Below are positions 57,074 to 64,000 of a stretch of 64,000 bases of DNA, in pieces (within the stretch, counting starts at the first letter, position 1; the number at the start of each line of letters is the position of its first letter). Source of the DNA: Bog-532 sp963720945. GTDB taxonomy: Bacteria; Actinomycetota; Actinomycetes; Streptosporangiales; Streptosporangiaceae. The notes beneath the pieces were generated by a model. It had not been told where the DNA came from, did no database searches, and saw nothing but the letters and a program-made list of their open reading frames with translations. The stretch spans positions 1 through 64,000 of the forward strand of contig CAVRHH010000017.1 in NCBI GenBank assembly GCA_963720945.1, written 5' to 3'. The translations under genes were made by a program, and so were the position numbers.

Positions 57074-59716
57074 CTACCGGCTTCTGGCCAGCCGCGGCGC
57101 GGCGGTACGGGCCGCGGCCGAGTCCTTCATCGGCAGCACGGTCCGCCACGTCCCGTCGAACGAGTGCAGCGCCCCGGCCACCGCCGCGGCGGTGGGCACC
57201 AGGCCGATCTCGCCGACCCCCTTGGCGCCGTAGGGGCCCTCGGGCTGGTTCTCCTCGACGAACCGGCACTCGACCTCTGGCATGCCGGCCGGCGGGATGA
57301 TGTTCAGCGACTTCAGCGTGGTGGTGACCGGATGCCCGCCCTCGACGACGTACTCCTCGGACAGCGCGTGCCCCAGGCCCATGTGCACGGCGCCCTCGAT
57401 CTGGCCCTCAAGCAGGGTGGGGTTGATGACCCTGCCCACGTCGTGCGCGGCGATGACCTTCGCGATCCGCCCGTCGCCGGCCAGCACGGCGACCTGGGTG
57501 GCCCATCCGTAGGCGAAATGGGTCACCGGCTCGGCGACGTCCGCGCCCGGCGCGGTGGTCCAGTCGATAACGACCTCGCCGTAGAACTCCTCACCGGCCA
57601 GCCGGCCGAGCTGCTCGCGGCTCGGGCCGCCGTCGGCGGGCGGCGGCCCGTCCAGCTCGGCGAGGCGGTCGCGCAGCCGGGCGGCGGCGGCGATGACCCC
57701 CCGGCCGCCGAGCACCGTGCCGCGGGAAGCGGTGGTCTGGCCGCCGTCGAGCTCACGCTCGGTGTCGGTGGTCACCCGAACCCGGTCGGGGGTCAGGCCG
57801 AGCTGCTCGCACACGATCTGGGCCAGCACGGTGTACAGGCCCTGGCCCATCTCGGTCCAGGACTGGTACAGGGTCACCGTCCCGTCGGCTTCCGGCCGCA
57901 GGATCGCCCGGCCGTACTCGGCCAGGCCGTTGCCGATCCCGGTGTTCTTGACCGCGCACGCGATCCCCGCGTAGCGGGCGTTCTTGTAGTCATCCCGGAC
58001 CGCCAGCAGGGTCTGCCGCAGGCCCACGCCGGGGCCGAGCCGCTGGCCGGTGCCGAAGATGTCGCCGGTCTGCAGCGCGTTGCGCCAGCGGATGTCCCAG
58101 CCGTCCAGGCCAGTCAGCCCGGCGAGCCGGTCGAGCAGGCCTTCGATCGCGAAATTGACCTGGTTGGCGCCGAATCCGCGCATCGCACCGCATGGCACGT
58201 TATTGGTGTAGACGGCGCGGGCCTCGACGTCGACAGCGGGTACCCGGTAGGCGCCGCAGCCGTGGCCGGCGGCCCGCTCGAGTACCTTCGCGCCGACGCT
58301 CGCGTACGCGCCGGTATCGCCGGTGATCCGGGCCCGGACCGCGGTGAGCCGCCCGCCGGCGTCACAGCCGAGGGTGTAGGTCATCGTCAGCGGGTGCCGC
58401 TTGACGTGGAAGCGCAGGCTCTCCGCCCTGGACAGGGTGAGCTTGACCGGCCGGCCGGTGCGCAGCGCCAGCAGCGCCGCGTGTCCCTGGACGTTCAGGT
58501 CCTCCTTGGCGCCAAACGCGCCGCCGCAGCTGACCAGGGTCGCCCGCACCGCGTCCTGCGGGAGGCCGAGCAGCCCGGCGACCTGCCGCCGGTCGCTCCA
58601 GATGCCCTGGCCCTGGGTGTAGAAATGCACGCCCTGCTTCCCCGGATCCGCCGGGTAGGCCAGGCAGGACTCCGGCTCGAGGAACGCGTGCTCGATGAAC
58701 TGGGTGCGGAAGGTGTCGCTGACCACGTGAGCCGAGGCCGCGAGCGCCGCGCCGGCGTCGCCGCGCTTGACCGTCGAGACCGACAGCACGTTGCCGGGCG
58801 CATGCGGGTGCAGTTGCGGCGCGCCGGGCTCCGTCGCGGCGAATGGATCGGTGACCGGGTCCAGGACCTCGTACTCGACCTCGATCAGCGCCGCCGCCGC
58901 GCGCGCCGCCGCGCGGCTGTCCGCCGCGACCAGCGCGAGCACGTCGCCGACGTAGCGGGTGGTCTCACCCGCCGCGTACAGCTGCGGCCAGTCCGCGACC
59001 AGTTCCCCCTGAACGCGCTCGCCGGGCACATCCTCGGCGGTGAGCACCGCGAGGACCCCCGGGCACGACCGGGCGCGCTCCGTGCCGATCCGCAGGATCA
59101 GCGCGCGCGGATGGTCGGCGAACCGGATCGCGCCGAACGCCATCCCCGGCATGGTGAGGTCGTTGACGTAGGCCTTGTCGCCCAGCGCCAGCTCGGTCCC
59201 CTGATAGCGGGCGGTGCGCGAGCCGACCCGGCCCGAATGATCGGCGGCGGGCAGCGGCACGCCGCGCCGGGCCCGCGCCGCCAAGCCGACGGCGTCCAGG
59301 ATCTTGGCGTAACCGGTGCACCGGCACAGGTTCCCGGCCAGGGCGGCGGCGATCCGGTCCCGGCCCGGCTCGGGTTCCCTGCGCAGCAGGGCCTCGGCCT
59401 TCATCACGATCCCCGGCGAGCAGTAGCCGCACTGCGACGCGCCGGCCAGCACGAAGCAGTCCGCCCACCGGGCACGCTCGGCTTCGCCCAGGCCCTCGGC
59501 GGTGACGATCTCGCGGCCCTCGAACCGCCTGGCCGCCTGGGCGCAGGCCACGACCGCCTTGTCGCCGGACAGCACCGTGCACGCCCCGCACGAGCCCTCT
59601 GGCGCGCATCCGTCCTTGACCGAAAGCACCCCGCACTGCTCCCGCAGCACGTCCAGCAGATGCTCGTCCCCGCGGAGGTCCACCGAGACCGGAGTGCCGT
59701 TGAGGACAAACTTCAC
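57074..59716 (-). CDS. Molybdenum hydroxylase of the Se-dependent xanthine dehydrogenase type
   Basis: This 880-aa protein fuses a 2x[2Fe-2S] domain (residues 1-165: DGCAPEGSCGACTVL, then QCGYCSPGIVMKAEALL and GNLCRCTGYAKIL) to the molybdopterin-binding large subunit (about 175-880: GAFGAKEDLNVQGHAALLAL, CGAMRGFGANQVNFAIEGLL, QSWTEMGQGLYTVLAQI and KGVGEIGLVPTAAAV with the catalytic Glu). There is no FAD domain between them, the layout of Se-dependent xanthine dehydrogenases. No in-frame TGA or separate FAD subunit is present. The GTG at 59716 has GGAAGGGAG upstream. It would hydroxylate a purine or similar N-heterocycle and heads a four-gene operon divergent from a nucleoside ABC importer. 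Confidence 0.9.
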   Translation of the reverse strand: MKFVLNGTPVSVDLRGDEHLLDVLREQCGVLSVKDGCAPEGSCGACTVLSGDKAVVACAQAARRFEGREIVTAEGLGEAERARWADCFVLAGASQCGYCSPGIVMKAEALLRREPEPGRDRIAAALAGNLCRCTGYAKILDAVGLAARARRGVPLPAADHSGRVGSRTARYQGTELALGDKAYVNDLTMPGMAFGAIRFADHPRALILRIGTERARSCPGVLAVLTAEDVPGERVQGELVADWPQLYAAGETTRYVGDVLALVAADSRAAARAAAALIEVEYEVLDPVTDPFAATEPGAPQLHPHAPGNVLSVSTVKRGDAGAALAASAHVVSDTFRTQFIEHAFLEPESCLAYPADPGKQGVHFYTQGQGIWSDRRQVAGLLGLPQDAVRATLVSCGGAFGAKEDLNVQGHAALLALRTGRPVKLTLSRAESLRFHVKRHPLTMTYTLGCDAGGRLTAVRARITGDTGAYASVGAKVLERAAGHGCGAYRVPAVDVEARAVYTNNVPCGAMRGFGANQVNFAIEGLLDRLAGLTGLDGWDIRWRNALQTGDIFGTGQRLGPGVGLRQTLLAVRDDYKNARYAGIACAVKNTGIGNGLAEYGRAILRPEADGTVTLYQSWTEMGQGLYTVLAQIVCEQLGLTPDRVRVTTDTERELDGGQTTASRGTVLGGRGVIAAAARLRDRLAELDGPPPADGGPSREQLGRLAGEEFYGEVVIDWTTAPGADVAEPVTHFAYGWATQVAVLAGDGRIAKVIAAHDVGRVINPTLLEGQIEGAVHMGLGHALSEEYVVEGGHPVTTTLKSLNIIPPAGMPEVECRFVEENQPEGPYGAKGVGEIGLVPTAAAVAGALHSFDGTWRTVLPMKDSAAARTAAPRLARSR

Positions 59717-59945
59717 CAGGCGCTCCCTTCCGTTTTGAGCGATCCAATCTCGTTTCCGGGACTGCTGCCTAGGGTCAAAAGTCCAGAAGCGAGGGCGGAG
59801 AGATTCCCGCAGCCGGTCCCGCGGCCGGTCCTGCGGGCAGCGGCCTAACGCCCGTAATCTCCCGTAATCTCCCGGAAATGCCCGCGCCCTAAGCTCGCCA
59901 GCATTCAGCCGCGGGTCTGCTGCCGCGGGAGACCGGGGAGGGGCG
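59717..59945. promoter_or_regulatory. Divergent promoter region with a 10-bp tandem repeat
   Basis: This 229-bp gap separates the catabolic operon (-) from the importer operon (+). It contains two exact tandem copies of CCCGTAATCT (59851-59870), spaced one helical turn. A TTGACC -35-like hexamer lies on the minus strand near 59774-59779. A shared regulator could act here; none is encoded nearby. Confidence 0.45.
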
Positions 59946-61259
59946 ATGAGCCAGCCTGAGGGAGCGTCCCGCCGCCGGGCACTGGCGGCAGCCGCGCCGT
60001 TAGGCGGCTGGCGGGCGGTGTTCAATCGCTGGCTGATCCTGCCGGCCGCCGCCATCGGGGCGCTGGTCATCGGGGCCGTGATCATCGCGGTGATGGGAGC
60101 CAATCCCCTGACCGGCTACCACGCGCTGATCAGCGGCGCCTTCGGCGGCTCCTACCAGCTGGCGAGCACCGCGGTCAAGGCGGTGCCGCTGCTGCTGGTC
60201 GGCGTGGGCATCTGCATCTCGTTCCGGGCCAATGTGCTCAACATCGGCGGCGAGGGACAGATCGTGATGGGCGGCCTGGCCAGCGCCGCGACCGCGCTCG
60301 TGCTGCCGAACCTGCCGGGCTTCGTGCTCATTCCGCTGGTGCTGCTGGCCGGGGCCGCCGGCGGGGCGATCTGGGGTGCTATCCCCGGCGCATTCAAGGC
60401 CTACCGGGGCGTTAACGAGGTCCTGTCCACGATCATGCTCAACCTGGTTGCGGTCCAGCTGATGAACTACCTGCTGGCCTGCCCGATGATCGACAGGACG
60501 GAGTCGTTCGCGGTCGTCGGCCGGATCCCGCAGACCCGGCTGCTGTCGCCGAGCTCGTGGCTGCCGATCATCGTTCCCGGCACCCAGCTGCACCTGGGCG
60601 CGGTCATCGCGGTGCTGGTCGCGGTGGCGGCATGGGTACTGCTCCGGCAGACCGGATTCGGGTTCCGGATCCGCGCCGTCGGGCTGTCCACCGACGCGGC
60701 CAGCTACGCGGGGATGGCCGTCAAGCGGACCACGATGCTGGCCCTGACCCTGTCCGGGGCGATGTGCGGGCTGGCCGGCGCGACGCTCGTGTTCGGCAGC
60801 ATCAGCCACCGGATGGTGACCGACGGCTCGCTGACCGGGTTCACCGGCAGCGACGGCTACTACGGGATTGTCGTCGCGCTGTTCGCCGGCCTCAGCCCGC
60901 TGTGGACGATCCTGTCCGCGTTCCTGTTCGGCGGCCTGCTGGTCGGCGGCGTCTCGATGGGCATCGCACTGAACGTGCCCTACTCCTCCGACCTGGTCAC
61001 CACGATCGTCGGCCTGATCGTCTGCTTTGTCGTCGCGCTCAACGCCGTCCGGCGGCGGTCCGGCCTGCCGGCCGGGGCCGCCGGTCCCGCCAGCGTGCGC
61101 GAGCTGCTGACCAGAGGCTGGCTGCGGCGAGATGATGCCCGCGCGCCGGCCGTGGCCCAGGCGGTGCCCGGCCAGGGCGCCGCTGAGCAGCCCGTTCCTG
61201 AACAGGCCGGCCCTGAGCCGGCCGCCGCCGCGGACCAGGCCGGGGAGGCGCAGCCGTGA
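59946..61259 (+). CDS. Nucleoside-type ABC transporter permease (BmpB/YufP-like)
   Basis: This 437-aa BPD_transp_2-family permease has about ten hydrophobic helices (ILPAAAIGALVIGAVIIAVMG and others). The family stretch FRANVLNIGGEGQIVMGGLASA and AYRGVNEVLSTIMLNLVAVQLMNYL identify the nucleoside/BMP importer group. The last 60 residues form a Pro/Ala/Gln/Glu-rich tail. ATG 59946 has GGGGAGGGG upstream. The stop overlaps the next permease start (GTGA). Confidence 0.92.
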   Translation: MSQPEGASRRRALAAAAPLGGWRAVFNRWLILPAAAIGALVIGAVIIAVMGANPLTGYHALISGAFGGSYQLASTAVKAVPLLLVGVGICISFRANVLNIGGEGQIVMGGLASAATALVLPNLPGFVLIPLVLLAGAAGGAIWGAIPGAFKAYRGVNEVLSTIMLNLVAVQLMNYLLACPMIDRTESFAVVGRIPQTRLLSPSSWLPIIVPGTQLHLGAVIAVLVAVAAWVLLRQTGFGFRIRAVGLSTDAASYAGMAVKRTTMLALTLSGAMCGLAGATLVFGSISHRMVTDGSLTGFTGSDGYYGIVVALFAGLSPLWTILSAFLFGGLLVGGVSMGIALNVPYSSDLVTTIVGLIVCFVVALNAVRRRSGLPAGAAGPASVRELLTRGWLRRDDARAPAVAQAVPGQGAAEQPVPEQAGPEPAAAADQAGEAQP

Positions 61260-62197
61260 GCCACTTCTTCACCGCGGCCGTCCTGTCGGCCACCATCGCG
61301 TCCGGCATCGCCCTCGGCGCACCGCTGCTGCTGGCCGCCCTCGGGGAGACGGTCGGGCAGCGCAGCGGCGTGCTGAACCTGGGCGTCGACGGCATCATGC
61401 TGCTCGCCGCGTTCGGTGCCTACCTGGTCGCGCTGCGGACCGGCAGTATCGGGTGGGGGGTCCTCGTCGCCCTGGGCATCGGCGTCGTGATGGGCCTGAT
61501 CACCGCATTCATCAACGTGACGATCGGCGCCGAGCAGGGCATCAGCGGTATCGGGATCTACATCGCCGCGCTCGGCCTGTCCGGGCTGCTCTTCGAGCGG
61601 TACGTCGGCACCCCGACGCCGATCACCAACAGCCGCGGGCCGTTCGTGGCGGTGCACATCCCGCTGCTGGACAGGATTCCGTACCTCGGGACCATGCTGT
61701 TCAAGCAGAACATCCTGGTCTACGCCGCGCTGCTGCTGGTCCCCGCGCTCACCTACGTGCTGCACCACACCACGTACGGGATGAACGTGCACGCGGCCGG
61801 GGAGAACCCGGCGGCCGCCGACAGCCTCGGCGTCAGCGTGACCCGGGTGCGCTACACCGCGGTCATCTTCGGCAGCACGATGGCCGGCGTGGCCGGGGCC
61901 TCGCTGCTCATCCTGGACGGCATCTTCCAGGAGAACCTCACCCAGGGGGCCGGGTTCATCGCCGTCGCGCTGGTGTACTTCGGCGGCTGGCGGCCGGCCG
62001 GGGTCGCCGTCGGTGCCCTGCTCTACGGGCTGACCGGATCGGTCATCCTCACCTTGAAGACGCTCGGCATCATCCCGCTGTCCCTTTCCGACCTCGCGGC
62101 GACGGCCCCGGCGGTGATCGTCGTGCTGGCCCTGCTCTTCCTGGTCGGGCGGTACCGGCAGCCCGCCGCGCTCGGCAAGCCGTACCTGCGGCAGTGA
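61256..62197 (+). CDS. Nucleoside-type ABC transporter permease (YufQ-like)
   Basis: This 313-aa second permease of the same BPD_transp_2 family has GETVGQRSGVLNLGVDGIMLLAAFGAYL, the conserved GxxNLGxxGxM loop, then TIGAEQGISGIGIYIAALGLSG and about nine hydrophobic helices. Its GTG start overlaps the upstream stop by 4 bp. Two different permeases plus one double-domain ATPase and one BMP lipoprotein is the standard make-up of these importers. Confidence 0.92.
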   Translation: MSHFFTAAVLSATIASGIALGAPLLLAALGETVGQRSGVLNLGVDGIMLLAAFGAYLVALRTGSIGWGVLVALGIGVVMGLITAFINVTIGAEQGISGIGIYIAALGLSGLLFERYVGTPTPITNSRGPFVAVHIPLLDRIPYLGTMLFKQNILVYAALLLVPALTYVLHHTTYGMNVHAAGENPAAADSLGVSVTRVRYTAVIFGSTMAGVAGASLLILDGIFQENLTQGAGFIAVALVYFGGWRPAGVAVGALLYGLTGSVILTLKTLGIIPLSLSDLAATAPAVIVVLALLFLVGRYRQPAALGKPYLRQ

Positions 62198-62249
62198 CCT
62201 GGCCCTGGCTGTCACGGCACGCAGTAAACCAGATAAGAGAGGCAAGATA

Positions 62250-63257
62250 ATGAACATATCCTTCACCAGGACGCGGTGGCTGGCCGCGGGGGCTGCGGTC
62301 CTGATCCTGGCCGCCGGGTGCGGCAGCAGCAGTGCCAAGCCCACGGCGGCCTCCAGCCAGGCCCCCCCGGTACTCAAGGTCGCGCTGATCACCCCCAGCG
62401 CCACCAACGACCTGGCGTTCAGCCAGGCCATGTACGCCGCGCTGCAGTCGGTGCAGGCCAAGTACGGTCTGAAGATCTCGGTCCAGGACAACATGTTCGT
62501 GGTGTCGGACGCGGCCAACGCGATGCAGCAGTTCGCGTCGCAGGGCTACAACCTCATCATTGCCAACGGATCGCAGTACGGCAGCACGGTTCAGCAGCTG
62601 GCCGCCAAGTATCCCAAGGTGTCGTTCGCCTGGGGCACGGCCGGGTCGACGTACGGCCTGAAGAACGTGTTCGCCTACCAGGCCGCGGCCAATGAGGGCG
62701 GCTATGTGCAGGGCTACATGGCCGGGCTGCTGAGCAAGAAGAAGGTGGTCGGGGTCATCGGCCCTATCAACGTGGGTGACGCCCAGCTGTACACCGGGGG
62801 CTTCAAGGCCGGTGTCCTCGCTGCCGACCAGCACGCGACCGTGCACCTGTCGTTCACCGGCTCGTTCAGCGACGTGTCCCTGATGGCCAGCGCGGCCAAG
62901 TCCTATGTGTCCGAGGGCGCGGACGTGCTCACCGGCAGTTCCCAGTCGGTGGTCGGCGCGATCGGCGTGGCCAAGTCCGACAACGTGGCCTGGTTCGGCA
63001 CCCAGTGGGATCAGTCGTCGCTGGCCCCGGCGGACGTGGTCTCCAGCCAGGCTTACAACTGGGTTCCGGTGCTGTCGCAGATTTTCACCGCGATCCGGGC
63101 GGGCAAGCTGGGCGGTGCGACCTACACGATCACGCTGAAGAACGGCGGGGAGAAGATCGAGTTCAACCCGGGCTACCAGTTGCCCGCCTCGGTCAAGTCC
63201 GCGGGCGAATCGGTGGCCGGGAAGATCCAGTCCGGCGCGATCACGCCGCCTCAGTGA
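62250..63257 (+). CDS. BMP-family substrate-binding lipoprotein
   Basis: This 335-aa lipoprotein has its lipobox at ILAAGC (Cys24) and a Ser/Ala linker. The BMP/PnrA-like periplasmic-binding fold follows: LKVALITPSATNDLAFSQAMYAAL, GYNLIIANGSQYG, AYQAAANEGGYVQGYMAGLL and NVAWFGTQWDQ. BMP/PnrA proteins bind purine nucleosides or bases. It captures substrate for the two permeases encoded just upstream. ATG 62250 lies 52 bp after the second permease, and the ATPase gene follows by 41 bp. Confidence 0.92.
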   Translation: MNISFTRTRWLAAGAAVLILAAGCGSSSAKPTAASSQAPPVLKVALITPSATNDLAFSQAMYAALQSVQAKYGLKISVQDNMFVVSDAANAMQQFASQGYNLIIANGSQYGSTVQQLAAKYPKVSFAWGTAGSTYGLKNVFAYQAAANEGGYVQGYMAGLLSKKKVVGVIGPINVGDAQLYTGGFKAGVLAADQHATVHLSFTGSFSDVSLMASAAKSYVSEGADVLTGSSQSVVGAIGVAKSDNVAWFGTQWDQSSLAPADVVSSQAYNWVPVLSQIFTAIRAGKLGGATYTITLKNGGEKIEFNPGYQLPASVKSAGESVAGKIQSGAITPPQ

Positions 63258-63298
63258 GACCAGCACGGTAGCGACCAGCACGGGAAAGGGAGACGGCG

Positions 63299-64000
63299 TT
63301 GGCGAGTACCCCTGCGGCGGCCGGCCCGCTGCTCGAGATGCGCGGGATCACCAAGCGCTTCCCGGGGGTGCTCGCCAGCGACCGGGTTGACTTCGATGTC
63401 CGGGCCGGCGAGGTGCATGCCCTGTTCGGCGAGAACGGTGCAGGCAAGAGCACGCTCATGCGGATCCTGTACGGCCTCTGCCCGCCGGACGAAGGCGAGA
63501 TCCTGCTGCGCGGGGAGCCCGTCGCCATCCGGTCCCCCGCGACGGCCATCGCCCGCGGCATCGGCATGATTCACCAGCACTTCATGCTGGTGCCCACGAT
63601 GACCGTGGCGCAGAACGTGGCGCTCGGGCTAAAGTCCTCCCGCGGCCCGCTCATCGACCCGGGCCGGGTCAGCGTCCGCATCCGGGAGCTGTCCGACCGC
63701 TACGGGCTCTCGATCGATCCGGACGCCCTGGTCCGGCAGCTGTCGGTCGGTGAGCGCCAGCGAGTGGAGATCATCAAGACGCTCTACCGCGACGTCTCGC
63801 TGCTCGTGCTCGACGAGCCCACGGCGGTGCTGACGCCAGGCGAGGTGCGCGACCTGTTCGGCGTGCTGACGGTGATGATCAGCAACGGCCTGGGCGTGGT
63901 CTTCATCTCGCACAAGATGAACGAAGTGCTCGAGCTGTCCAACCGGATCACCGTGCTGCGCGGCGGCCGGAAGATCGCCACCGTCGACGCCGCGAGCACG
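63299..64000 (+). CDS. Nucleoside ABC transporter ATP-binding protein, cut by window end
   Basis: The first 234 codons of an RbsA/YufO-like sugar-or-nucleoside ATPase are visible; the family has two fused ABC domains of about 500 aa in total. Visible motifs are Walker A FGENGAGKSTLMRILYGL, Q-loop IHQHFMLVPTMTV, signature RQLSVGERQRVEIIKTL, Walker B LLVLDEPTAVLTP and H-loop ISHKMNEVLELS. The start is TTG 63299, preceded by AAAGGGAG. The second ABC domain lies beyond the window. Confidence 0.93.
   Translation, partial: MASTPAAAGPLLEMRGITKRFPGVLASDRVDFDVRAGEVHALFGENGAGKSTLMRILYGLCPPDEGEILLRGEPVAIRSPATAIARGIGMIHQHFMLVPTMTVAQNVALGLKSSRGPLIDPGRVSVRIRELSDRYGLSIDPDALVRQLSVGERQRVEIIKTLYRDVSLLVLDEPTAVLTPGEVRDLFGVLTVMISNGLGVVFISHKMNEVLELSNRITVLRGGRKIATVDAAST

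Noticed and set aside
57164..59848. A plus-strand open frame of about 890 codons opposite the molybdenum hydroxylase
   Set aside because: It has no domain signature and mirrors the codon bias of the real gene on the other strand.

Overview
The window is very GC-rich DNA from an actinobacterium. Pointers to a filamentous actinomycete are the F420-type (LLM-class) oxidoreductases, GTP-dependent PEP carboxykinase, a class F sortase, an SAV2177-type methyltransferase, DUF222/HNH genes, roadblock/LC7 proteins and frequent GTG/TTG starts. A Streptosporangiales-like relative is plausible, but the sequence alone does not fix a genus. I recognised no rRNA, tRNA or CRISPR array.

Layout: 0-1.7 kb holds a 5'-truncated IS110 transposase and its flank. 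1.7-6 kb carries a cytochrome P450, an S33-type hydrolase and an ArsR/AHSA1/DHFR-like operon with an apparently leaderless, self-controlled promoter. 6.2-7.3 kb is a graveyard of an IS1380 transposase, a LuxR-type regulator and an AidB-like acyl-CoA dehydrogenase. 7.4-13.5 kb has a TfdB-type flavin monooxygenase, then three roadblock/LC7 proteins with a DUF4388 protein and an orphan 340-aa protein. 13.6-17.2 kb is a polyprenyl-phosphate glycosylation operon (GT39-like plus GT2-GtrA). 17.5-20.4 kb has an FHA protein, an unknown protein and a histidine-kinase-like protein that has lost its catalytic residues.

20.6-28.7 kb has a methyltransferase and an M20 peptidase broken by single-base shifts, a 59-bp tandem array, a 681-aa unknown protein beside a Crp/Fnr regulator, a second repeat array, and an ApbE/FMN-binding/reductase flavinylation cassette whose reductase lacks its N-terminus. 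28.8-31.7 kb is a partly decayed acyl-CoA locus. 31.9-42.8 kb mixes housekeeping genes (dtd, dinB), a broken SOS-box DUF222 gene, cupin, SAV2177 methyltransferase, a sortase/DUF4142 pair, an AhpD-like protein, a CstR-like repressor and several gene remnants. 42.8-46.0 kb has two convergent phosphodiester-glycosidase lipoproteins and a DUF4331 protein. 46.0-49.4 kb is an ABC-2 exporter operon with its TetR repressor. 49.8-52.2 kb has pckG and a small FUSC-like membrane protein, followed by a decayed LuxR-type regulator.

53.2-64 kb is the most coherent metabolic unit. A divergent pair of operons joins a nucleoside-type ABC importer (two permeases, a BMP lipoprotein and an ATPase cut by the window edge) to a tightly coupled catabolic operon: FAD-less molybdenum hydroxylase (Se-dependent-XDH type), SsnA aminohydrolase, F420-type oxidoreductase and D-aminoacylase. 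This looks like uptake and breakdown of purines or related N-heterocycles.

Several otherwise intact genes (methyltransferase, M20 peptidase, LLM oxidoreductase, DUF222) are broken by single-base shifts in G/C-rich runs. Either the assembly has indel errors or these loci are decaying; raw reads would decide.
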